A stretch of 22,671 bases of DNA, taken from assembly GCA_964573995.1 (NCBI GenBank), contig CAZNLH010000036.1, positions 1 to 22,671 on the forward strand. The letters run 5' to 3'. Below the pieces are notes generated by a model. That model had not been told where the DNA came from. It saw only the letters and a program-made list of their open reading frames with translations, and searched no databases. The position numbers and the translations under genes were made by a program. Shown here one piece after another: positions 6,997 through 14,374 of the stretch. Numbering within the stretch: position 1 is the stretch's first letter; each line of letters starts with the position of its first letter. The DNA comes from CAZNLH01 sp964573995. Its GTDB lineage: Bacteria; Gemmatimonadota; CAZMKB01; CAZNLH01.

Positions 6997-9167
6997 CAAG
7001 GCTTCTGGACGGAATAGAGGTTCTTTCGCGCGCTATCCCAGCCGGGCCGGAGTGACAGGGCTGTTGTGAATTCACGCCGCGCCTCTTCGTACCTCCCCTC
7101 GGCCCTCATTACCTCGCCCATCCGGTTGTGTAGTTCCGGGCTGGCCGGGGACGCCGCCAGGGCCCTTTTGCAGATCGACCACGCATCGTTGTTCTTTCCC
7201 TCCTGCAACAGGACCGCGATCAGGTTGTTCAAGGCCTCCAGGTAGTTATCCCTCAGGTTGGACGCCTTTCTGAAAGCGACCTCGGCCTCCCGATATTGCC
7301 CATTGGCAACACGTACGACACCGAGGTTGTTGTACGCCTCCGCGTTATTTCCATCTATCGAGAGTACCGAATGGAAGAGAGAGTCGGCCGCGTCCAGTTC
7401 TCCCATGGAGTAGGCGATCAACCCCAGGTTGTTGAGTGCCTTGAGATTGTCGGGATGCCTCTCGAGTAGCGCCCTGTATTCGCGAACGGCACCGTCGATC
7501 TCCCCGGTCTTTCGCAACTCGAGCGCGAGGTTGTTGCGGGCACGGGTGTTGTCCGGATCTATCTCGAGGGCTCGCCGGAACTCCTTGATTGCCTCTTCAT
7601 GCTTACCGATTCGAGAAAGGCAAGTTCCCAGGGTGAAATGGGCGTCCGCGTTGCCTGGCAGCCGTTCCGCCGCCACCCGAAGGGGCACGTATGCCTCTCT
7701 TGTTTTTCGTGCCCAGAGAAGGACCTTGCCGAGGTTGAGGTTTCCTTCCGCGAAATATGAGGCTTCCAGCGAGTTCAGGACACTATCGAATTTCTCCCTG
7801 GTCTCTTCGGGATCCCACTCCGGTGATATGTCCAGGACACCCAGTTGTAACAAGGTATGTACGATCTGGTTGGCGATGATCTGGTGTCCTTCGATGGTGG
7901 GGTGAAGGTGGTCGAGGAAGAGCGCCTTGCCCGGGATGGGATTTCCCGCCAGTTCCCGGTTCCTATCCTCGAAGGCGCGGACGACGTCTACCACGGGGAC
8001 ATTGTATTTCTTGCCGACTTCGGCGATAATATCGTTGATGTGACCCGGTGCGCGGAGGGGGCAGACGTCCTCGTCACGCGCCCCCTGGAAATAGGCCATT
8101 GCCTCATCGATATTTCCCATGGACAGGTCGCACTTCCCCATCCGGTACAGGAGGTCAGCGTAGTGGGAGTCGATATCGTAGGCCTCCTTGAATCGGTGGT
8201 AAGCCCCATCGACGTCTTCTTTCCGGAATAGGTCCAGCCCTTGCCGGTAGAGCCGCTCCCATTCGAGAAGGGCCTCGGAGCCGATTCCCGCGCTGTGCTC
8301 CGACTTGAAGGGAGAGAAGTCGGCGATGTTGGAGACGAGGTCGACGAAGACTATCGGAATGTCTCGGCTCGCCGCGATCTGGACCATCCTCGAGAGGTTG
8401 TTACGATAGTGGGCGAAGGTCTCGTCCTTCTGGATAGTCTCCCTCGAATAGAGATCGAGCCCACCCGAGTGCTCGAGGATCGTGTTGACTTCTTCTGGCA
8501 GGAGGGGCTTGCCCTTGGGCCTTTCCTTCCCCCTGATGGAAGATACCGTCTGCCTTAGCAGGTCATAGAACCTGAGGTGGCTCATTCCCCGGTCCACCCA
8601 CCGGATGACCTCCGGCCGCTCTATTATCTTCCGGTAGGTCCTCCGTTCCAGGAATTCATTGTGCCCGGAGTAGACGATGAAGAGGTCCGGCTCGTATCGC
8701 AGGGCCTCTTCGATGAGGTTCACGACCCGGTAACTCGCGTAGGAGACCCCTCCGGCGTTTATCACCTCGTAGCGACGCGCCGGGTCCATGTCGTTCATGA
8801 GGATCTCCAGCCAGCGGGGGAAGGCCGTTTGAGCCGCGAATGGTCTCCCGTAGGTCGTCGAGCCTCCGAAACAGAATATCCGGAAGATCCCGGCCGGCTT
8901 GGGGACCGTGAATTCCTGGTAGTTGAAGAACTTGAGTTTGTTGGTATTGGTAGCGTACAGGGCCCCGCCTTCCCTTTGAGCCTTCACGCCGAATAGGGGA
9001 TAGATCGACTCGAAGCCGAGATATGGGTCTTCGTAGGTGCTCGGGCCGTGGTAACCGGCCAGGCGCAGGGACCCCTCCAGGAGGGTGAAGAAGATGATCG
9101 CGACGAGTAGACCGGCGCCGAGCCGTGCTGCCGCCGTTGAGAATGAGTGCTTTTCACGAGAACCCAT
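6996..9167 (-). CDS. Membrane-anchored SGNH/GDSL-family hydrolase with TPR repeats
   Basis: The 723-residue product has one N-terminal membrane segment at about 15-31. The SGNH blocks follow: GGSTT with the nucleophile Ser103, NAGG with Asn137, GHNE at 168-171 in place of GxND, and DHLH with Asp419 and His422 as the likely acid-base pair. Such enzymes remove or transfer acyl groups on glycans or lipids, and the substrate here is unknown. Between blocks III and V, residues about 305-365 form two TPR-like helical pairs (AYHRFKEAYDID, ALMxF-type spacing), an insertion in the catalytic domain. Residues about 470-715 are roughly seven further TPRs with A-x-N-N-L-G-type consensus (ARNNLALEL, ALNNLGLIA, AYNNLGVVR). 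The start ATG at 9167 has GAGGG 3 bases upstream and lies 6 bases after the stop of the aminopropyltransferase-like gene, so the two are one operon. The active site is probably periplasmic. Confidence 0.9.
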   Translation of the reverse strand: MGSREKHSFSTAAARLGAGLLVAIIFFTLLEGSLRLAGYHGPSTYEDPYLGFESIYPLFGVKAQREGGALYATNTNKLKFFNYQEFTVPKPAGIFRIFCFGGSTTYGRPFAAQTAFPRWLEILMNDMDPARRYEVINAGGVSYASYRVVNLIEEALRYEPDLFIVYSGHNEFLERRTYRKIIERPEVIRWVDRGMSHLRFYDLLRQTVSSIRGKERPKGKPLLPEEVNTILEHSGGLDLYSRETIQKDETFAHYRNNLSRMVQIAASRDIPIVFVDLVSNIADFSPFKSEHSAGIGSEALLEWERLYRQGLDLFRKEDVDGAYHRFKEAYDIDSHYADLLYRMGKCDLSMGNIDEAMAYFQGARDEDVCPLRAPGHINDIIAEVGKKYNVPVVDVVRAFEDRNRELAGNPIPGKALFLDHLHPTIEGHQIIANQIVHTLLQLGVLDISPEWDPEETREKFDSVLNSLEASYFAEGNLNLGKVLLWARKTREAYVPLRVAAERLPGNADAHFTLGTCLSRIGKHEEAIKEFRRALEIDPDNTRARNNLALELRKTGEIDGAVREYRALLERHPDNLKALNNLGLIAYSMGELDAADSLFHSVLSIDGNNAEAYNNLGVVRVANGQYREAEVAFRKASNLRDNYLEALNNLIAVLLQEGKNNDAWSICKRALAASPASPELHNRMGEVMRAEGRYEEARREFTTALSLRPGWDSARKNLYSVQKP

Positions 9168-9173
9168 GATCCC

Positions 9174-11903
9174 TCAATTCAGGATGGGGAGCCAGAAAGG
9201 CTTCAGGCGTTCTATGTCCTTCATTTTAAGCCCGTACCTCGCCGCAACGCGGTTCAGCACCTCTGCCGCCTCGTTGACCCTGCCGCTCGATGCGAGGATT
9301 CTGACACCCAGCAACTCCCTCATTAGCGCGCAGGACCGGTCTATACGGTCCGCCTCTCGGCCCTCGGGTACGCCCGTCAGGTACGGCACTATGCAGCGGT
9401 AGGGGCCCGAGATGAGTTCCAGGTTCTTGTAAAAATCGTGGCCCCGGGCCCGTAGTACGGAGTACTCGAGCCGTGGGCGATCGTCCGTATTCTGGCCCGT
9501 CCCGGGTCCGATGAACCTATCGAAAACGTGCGATGGAGCGACGAAGGTTGCGAGCAGCATGTCCGGGTCCGCCACGTCTATCTTCGCGAGGCTCCTTCGC
9601 ACCTTGGGGCTTGAAAAGCGCCCGGTGAAGACCCGGTAGTCGAATTTCTTATCGCCCCCATTCCTCCCCAGCAGGAAGATGGAGGTCCCGTCGTACCAGA
9701 CGGTCGTGTTGGGAAAGACGTGCTCGAAGGAATTGAGGATCATCAGGACGTGTTCGCTCGACAGGCGGAACAGGGGCACCCATTGGAGCATGAGGCCGTT
9801 ATCTTTCATGACGTCTCTGCACAACTGGAAGAAGTCGCGGGTGTAGAGGGTCGACACCGGTGGATCAACCGGGTCGACGGATATGATATCGTATCTCTTC
9901 TCGGTCGTCAGGAGGAAATGTCGCCCGTCGTTGATGACGAGGTTCAGGCGCGGGTCCTCCCAGCACCGGTCGTTTTCCTCGGCGAAATAACGATGGGCCT
10001 CTACTACTTCCGGTGATAATTCTACGCAGTCGATTTCACTCACATCGTACTTCTCGACGGCGCCGAGGCTGATACCCCCACCGAGACCTATCAGGAGGAC
10101 GCTCTCTGGATCCGGATGAAGTAGCATCGGGAGGTGGGCCTTGAGCAGGAGGTCCCACATGTCGTCCCGCGAATTCTGTGCAACGATGATCCCATCGACC
10201 GTCAATGCCCTGAAGTCGTCACGTTGGATGATCCCCACGTTTGCCGAGACCCCCTCTTTGAAAAAGAGCGTGTTTTCGGGGGGAATCACCCGGGTACGGA
10301 TAAATCCGGCGTTGAACCAGTTGGGGGATCTCGCGGACGGGATGACCGCAATGCAGGCGGCCACCATGGCGAGACCCGTCATGGAGAGCGTCCGTCTTCC
10401 GACCAATATAAAGGTGGCGGTCGCGAGGACGGCGTATATCCCCGCCATGAGATAAATGCTCCTCTCGATCCCCAGGAGTGGTATGAGGATGAAGCCGGAG
10501 GAAAATGCGCCAAAGATCGTCCCTGAAGTATTGATGGTGTATACCTTCCCCACGTCCCTGCCCAGTTTTTCGATGGACCTCGAATAGAAGCGTATGATCG
10601 CGGGGAAGACCGTGCCCATTGCCGTTGTGGGGATCAGGATGATCAGGAACAGGACGGAGAAGTGTATCCATACCCCCATGTGGTCGATAAAGGGCGATGT
10701 CGACCGCAAATTGTGGAGGTACTCGAAGAGGCCGCCTATCTCCCGCAGTGACATGTCGGAAGCGAAGACGAGAATCGAGTTGGTGAGTAGGAGCGCTGCT
10801 ATGACCTGTGCAAGGTCTCGGATACGGTCAACCCAGCGGGCTATGACGATGCTGCCAAGGGCGAGGCCCGTCAGGAAGGCCGCGAGGATGACGGCGAATA
10901 CCAGGACGTTTGCGCTCAGCATGGAGATATATGTCCTGGTCCAGAGCACTTCGAGGCCCATCGTGGCAAAGCCTGAGAGGCCGGATAGAAACAGGATCCA
11001 GGATTGCAACCCCCTGCGAGACCTGCAGATGTCCTCCTCCGCGTCTCTCTCTCTGGCGGGCTGCGGGTGGGATTTACGGCTCGATGGTAGAAACTGGTGA
11101 GTCGTCCCCCCCCTCCCCACGAGGAACAGTATGAGGACAATCGCCGCTATTGCTGCATTGATCGCTACGGCTACGTCGACCGTGTGGGCGATCCCCAGCG
11201 AGTTGATCAGGACAAAGGCACTCAACAGGCACCCGCCCACGGCCCCGAGGACGTTCATTCCGTACAGTCGTCCCACGTCCCTCCCAATCCTGTCGCTCGA
11301 GGCGGTGAAGGACCTGGCGATGGCCGGCAGTGTCCCGCCCATCAGGGTGGTGGGTATGATCAACACGAGGAAAATGAGGGAGAATTTTACCAAGCTGAAG
11401 GAGGTATATGTGAGCGAGTGGTGGTGTTCTATCCACACGTAGAACGACTTCAGCGGGTCGAGGAGGCACATGAAGAGGAGTGCGAAAACGGCGATAAGAA
11501 ATTCCAGGGCCCCGTAGAGGAGGAGAGGTCGATCGACCCGGTCGGCCAATCGGCCGAGCAGGTAACTCCCAAGGGCGAGACCGGCCATGAAGACGGTGAG
11601 GATGGTGCTGAGGGCATATACGGTATTGCCGAAAAGGTATCTGAGGAGCCTGATCCAGGTGACCTCGTAGATAAGGGCACTGCAGCCTGATGCGAGGAAG
11701 AGGAAGAGAAGTATCATCCTCAATTGGTTATTTCCCGGTACAAGAAGCGGCCTCGTCTTATCGCTTACGAAATGGGTGCTTTCCATGCTCGTCTTCGGCA
11801 GGTAGGGCATTCCACCAAACCGGACAGGTTGGTTCAAGGGCCCCGACACCGGTAAGGCGTTCTGCCATCCCTTGTATGCGATGACATGGAGGAATTGCTC
11901 CAT
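9174..11903 (-). CDS. Fused MFS-like transporter / spermidine-synthase-like protein
   Basis: The 909-residue frame has two homologous membrane halves, about 63-262 and 300-505, joined by a charged cytoplasmic-looking linker. Residues about 540-760 form a Rossmann methyltransferase fold of the polyamine aminopropyltransferase type: GLGGG at 606-610, acidic E628 ending strand 2, DG at 659-660 and DPVDPP at 677-682 in place of the family's DSSDP-type loop. The classical GGGDG is GGGIS, so ordinary spermidine synthesis is doubtful. Proteins of this kind are annotated 'fused MFS/spermidine synthase', and their substrates are unknown. The start is uncertain: ATG 11903 has GGGAGG only 2 bases away and adds 62 residues before the first helix, while ATG 11786 (residue 40) gives a more usual N-terminus but has no clear Shine-Dalgarno site. 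It is the first gene of the operon with the SGNH-TPR protein. Confidence 0.88.
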   Translation of the reverse strand: MEQFLHVIAYKGWQNALPVSGPLNQPVRFGGMPYLPKTSMESTHFVSDKTRPLLVPGNNQLRMILLFLFLASGCSALIYEVTWIRLLRYLFGNTVYALSTILTVFMAGLALGSYLLGRLADRVDRPLLLYGALEFLIAVFALLFMCLLDPLKSFYVWIEHHHSLTYTSFSLVKFSLIFLVLIIPTTLMGGTLPAIARSFTASSDRIGRDVGRLYGMNVLGAVGGCLLSAFVLINSLGIAHTVDVAVAINAAIAAIVLILFLVGRGGTTHQFLPSSRKSHPQPARERDAEEDICRSRRGLQSWILFLSGLSGFATMGLEVLWTRTYISMLSANVLVFAVILAAFLTGLALGSIVIARWVDRIRDLAQVIAALLLTNSILVFASDMSLREIGGLFEYLHNLRSTSPFIDHMGVWIHFSVLFLIILIPTTAMGTVFPAIIRFYSRSIEKLGRDVGKVYTINTSGTIFGAFSSGFILIPLLGIERSIYLMAGIYAVLATATFILVGRRTLSMTGLAMVAACIAVIPSARSPNWFNAGFIRTRVIPPENTLFFKEGVSANVGIIQRDDFRALTVDGIIVAQNSRDDMWDLLLKAHLPMLLHPDPESVLLIGLGGGISLGAVEKYDVSEIDCVELSPEVVEAHRYFAEENDRCWEDPRLNLVINDGRHFLLTTEKRYDIISVDPVDPPVSTLYTRDFFQLCRDVMKDNGLMLQWVPLFRLSSEHVLMILNSFEHVFPNTTVWYDGTSIFLLGRNGGDKKFDYRVFTGRFSSPKVRRSLAKIDVADPDMLLATFVAPSHVFDRFIGPGTGQNTDDRPRLEYSVLRARGHDFYKNLELISGPYRCIVPYLTGVPEGREADRIDRSCALMRELLGVRILASSGRVNEAAEVLNRVAARYGLKMKDIERLKPFWLPILN

Positions 11904-12305
11904 GTCCTCCCGGCAAGGATAACTTACACGATGGATTTCTTACTTGCAAGTCCCTTAGAGAGCGGCGCACCCCCGCGATCTTTCGATGGGTGCAAGGGGG
12001 GTGGATCTCTCCAGGAAGTGCTGCCGCGTTCGTTCATCGTGCGCATGGGGTGTGAAATTTTTTCATTGCGCCCCATTTCGGTTCGGAACATCGAGCACAT
12101 AAGTCAGGAATCAATGGCCAGATGGACAGGTGCAAAACGTCATGTCATGGTTGAACTTAAGTGTTAAGGGCGCTGTGCGAGTATATTAAACCCATATTTA
12201 TTAACATCCAAGAAAATATGGTACATTTATTGCCAATATCTATCCATGATGCCCTCTTTCGGTTTATTTCTCAATGAATATGGAAGCCATTTGGGCCAGG
12301 GAGCA
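11904..12305. other. Divergent intergenic region before the pilin cluster
   Basis: About 400 bases separate the divergent transporter/aminopropyltransferase gene and the pilin operon. I find no convincing gene. An imperfect hairpin lies at 12045-12076: ATGGGG pairs with CCCCAT, then TGAAA with TTTCA. The right part (12181-12240) is AT-rich and must contain the pilin promoter, but no -35/-10 pair there is good enough to call. Confidence 0.5.
12192..12221. promoter_or_regulatory. Inverted repeat upstream of the pilin operon, possible operator
   Basis: CCATATTT (12192-12199) and AAATATGG (12214-12221) form a perfect 8-bp inverted repeat with a 14-base centre, about 85 bases before the first pilin start. 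It sits in the only AT-rich part of the gap, where a promoter is expected. The spacing suits a dimeric regulator, but no family is recognisable. Confidence 0.35.
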
Positions 12306-12767
12306 ATGAAGAGTCTGAAGGTCGGTGGAGAGCGGGGGGTCAGTATCCTCGAGATGTCGATCGTGATATCGATCCTTGCGGTGCTCAATGTGATTGCGTT
12401 CCCTTACTGGGATCAGATCTTGGATACTTATCGTCTTAGCACTTCAACGGGGATCCTGACCTCGGATTTGCGCCTGGCGCGTTTTGATGCGGTAAAGAAC
12501 GATTACGACGTCCGCGTTCGTTCCCTTACCTCGACCAGTTACGTTGAGGAAAGGGACTCCGCGGGTGTGTGGGTGCCCCTGAGACCGGCGGTAGACCTTT
12601 CAGAAAGGTTCTGGACGAGGGGGATAGAGATTTCCGGCTGGACATCTCCTACCGTCTTTCACTCGGACGGGCGAGCGGGGTCGCCCGACACGCTGCAGGT
12701 GGAGAACAGGGGTGAGGAGAACAAGAGGATCAGTATCAGTGCGAGTGGAATGGTCAGGCAGTTATGA
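12306..12767 (+). CDS. GspH/FimT-type pseudopilin
   Basis: The start at 12306 (residue 21 of the longest frame) is chosen because AGGGAG lies just before it and it leaves an 11-residue basic leader ending in Gly (MKSLKVGGERG). Cleavage by prepilin peptidase would give a mature N-terminus VSILEMSIVISILAV, with the conserved Glu at +5 and a hydrophobic helix. The 153-residue precursor has the GspH/FimT pattern after the helix (TSDLRLARFDAVKND) and a short beta-rich C-terminus ending in a motif such as RISISASGMVRQL. Minor pseudopilins of this class sit at the tip of type IV pili or type II secretion pseudopili and start fibre assembly. The stop overlaps the next ATG (ATGA at 12764), so translation is coupled. 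Confidence 0.88.
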   Translation: MKSLKVGGERGVSILEMSIVISILAVLNVIAFPYWDQILDTYRLSTSTGILTSDLRLARFDAVKNDYDVRVRSLTSTSYVEERDSAGVWVPLRPAVDLSERFWTRGIEISGWTSPTVFHSDGRAGSPDTLQVENRGEENKRISISASGMVRQL

Positions 12768-13306
12768 TGAATTCCGCAGTGAATGTACTTATCTCCTCGA
12801 CGGCCCAGGGTCTCAACACGAACCGGAATGATCGATCGAGGGCCGGCGGGAAAAGATGCGATGCGTCGGAGTCGGCGGATGGCGCCGCAAGGGGGTTTAT
12901 CCTCCTGGAGGTACTGGTCTCTATCGTCTTCATGGCCGCGATTCTCCTGATGAGCCTCAATTTTATGGTGGCTGGCATCAGGGGTAACTCCCGTGGGAAG
13001 GAGATGAGCGCCGCTTCTTATCTCGCCCAGGAGATGCTCGAAGAGATGAGGCTGGTGGACTTCAACGACCTGCTGGACTTCGACGGCTATACCACGGGTG
13101 GTTCTCTTCCGGGGGGTCAGCCCGCGGCCGACATCTGTGAGGATTGGGAAGATGGGGTGACCACGGAACTTCCCTCGGGCCATGGTGAAATCGATGTACA
13201 GGTCACAGGGAGCCTGGCTCGGATCAGCGTACTGGTCGGCTGGCTTGACGGTGTCAACAAGGACAGGCAGGTCCGGTTCGAGACCATGATTGCGGACAGG
13301 TCATGA
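12764..13306 (+). CDS. PilV/GspI-type minor pilin with unusually long leader
   Basis: The 180-residue precursor carries the prepilin motif ARG|FILLEVLVSIVFMAAILL, with Gly44 as the cleavage position and Glu at +5 of the mature chain. After the helix, EMSAASYLAQEMLEEMR is typical of PilV/GspI. The leader of about 44 residues is long compared with the common 6-25, and it is rich in Ser, Arg and Asn. The only other in-frame start downstream in the leader is a GTG at 12779, which hardly shortens it. The ATG at 12764 overlaps the preceding stop by four bases, and its own stop overlaps the next gene in the same way. Confidence 0.86.
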   Translation: MMNSAVNVLISSTAQGLNTNRNDRSRAGGKRCDASESADGAARGFILLEVLVSIVFMAAILLMSLNFMVAGIRGNSRGKEMSAASYLAQEMLEEMRLVDFNDLLDFDGYTTGGSLPGGQPAADICEDWEDGVTTELPSGHGEIDVQVTGSLARISVLVGWLDGVNKDRQVRFETMIADRS

Positions 13307-14220
13307 CAGGGAGAAAGATGATCGCGAGGCACGGTACACAGGACGGATTTACCCTGGTGGAGACGCTTTTTTCCATTGCCCTCTTCTCCATGGCCATCAT
13401 CTACCTCTACTCCACCTTCGTGGTGAACACGAGGATGTACATAGTGGAGAATGAGGTCCTGGAAATGCAGCAGTCCACGCGGACCGCAGCCGATGAGGTA
13501 AGCCGGGCGGTCTACATGGCCGGCGCGGGTGTGCCGCCGGGCGCGATACCATCGGACATGGGCTTCTTGTACGTGGTCATGCCGGGTTACGGCGGACCAG
13601 ATGCACCCGATACGATGAGGTTCCTCAAGGGCGACCCGCAGGCGCAGACATTGCTCAACGAGTCGATGCCGGACGAGAGCGCGATATTAAAGGTTGACGA
13701 CGCCTCGATGTTCTCCCCCGGTGACGTGGCACTGATTCAAGGCAACACCGCTGAATGTGGCGAGTCCATAGAGTTGTTCCAGATCACCCAAGTCTCCACC
13801 GAAGGCCAGAATACGCTGGAGCACCGACGGAATCCACCTTGGAACCAGGATGAGAGCCTGAACTGCATCTACCTCTCCCCGGCCACGATAACCAAGGTCC
13901 AAGAGATCCAGTATAGTATCGATTACAGCGACCCCGGGCACCCAGTTCTGGTAAAGTCCATCGACGGAAATTCGCCGGAGCCTATTGCGATGGACATAGA
14001 AAACCTCAAGGTCACCTTCGATCTCCTCACGGGCCAGCGTGGCATGCAAGATCCGTTTGATCCGAACCTGATAAGGAAGATTAATTACTACCTCGTTGGC
14101 AGGACCCCGGAAGAAGACCCCAGGTGGTCCGGTGGTGTCAATTCCCTCACGGGCCAGCCCGATGGCTACAGGAGGTACAAGTTAAGGACACAGGTCTATA
14201 TAAGGAATATGGAGAGTTGA
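13303..14220 (+). CDS. PilW-like minor pilin
   Basis: The 305-residue precursor has the leader MTGRKMIARHGTQDG and then FTLVETLFSIALFSM, with Glu at +5 of the mature chain. This is a clear prepilin peptidase site. The MQQSTRTAADEVSRAVYMAG stretch after the helix is typical of PilW, and the long beta-rich C-terminal domain fits that family's size. Start and stop fit an ATGA overlap with the PilV-type gene (13303-13306). The 154 bases after it contain only a weak 24-codon frame and the Shine-Dalgarno site of the next pilin gene. Confidence 0.87.
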   Translation: MTGRKMIARHGTQDGFTLVETLFSIALFSMAIIYLYSTFVVNTRMYIVENEVLEMQQSTRTAADEVSRAVYMAGAGVPPGAIPSDMGFLYVVMPGYGGPDAPDTMRFLKGDPQAQTLLNESMPDESAILKVDDASMFSPGDVALIQGNTAECGESIELFQITQVSTEGQNTLEHRRNPPWNQDESLNCIYLSPATITKVQEIQYSIDYSDPGHPVLVKSIDGNSPEPIAMDIENLKVTFDLLTGQRGMQDPFDPNLIRKINYYLVGRTPEEDPRWSGGVNSLTGQPDGYRRYKLRTQVYIRNMES

Positions 14221-14374
14221 GCCTGCGGTCTCGGGGATAACTACATGAAAATACAGGAGTTCGATATCACGAGGGTTCGGCGGTGCCTTCGCCCGGTCAT
14301 TTTTGGCCGTCATGGTTAGCCGGGCAAGCCATGGGTGAGGGGATGAGAAGGCGTCGGACCAAAGGGGGGATCAC

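Noticed and set aside
11886..12167. 93-codon plus-strand frame in the divergent gap before the pilin genes
   Set aside because: It has no ribosome site, no recognisable domain and an odd Gly/Cys-rich composition, and it overlaps the 5' end of the minus-strand gene.
14245..14319. 24-codon frame between the PilW-like and PilX-like genes
   Set aside because: It starts MKIQEF but has a weak ribosome site and no pilin leader or hydrophobic stretch, so a real gene is not supported.
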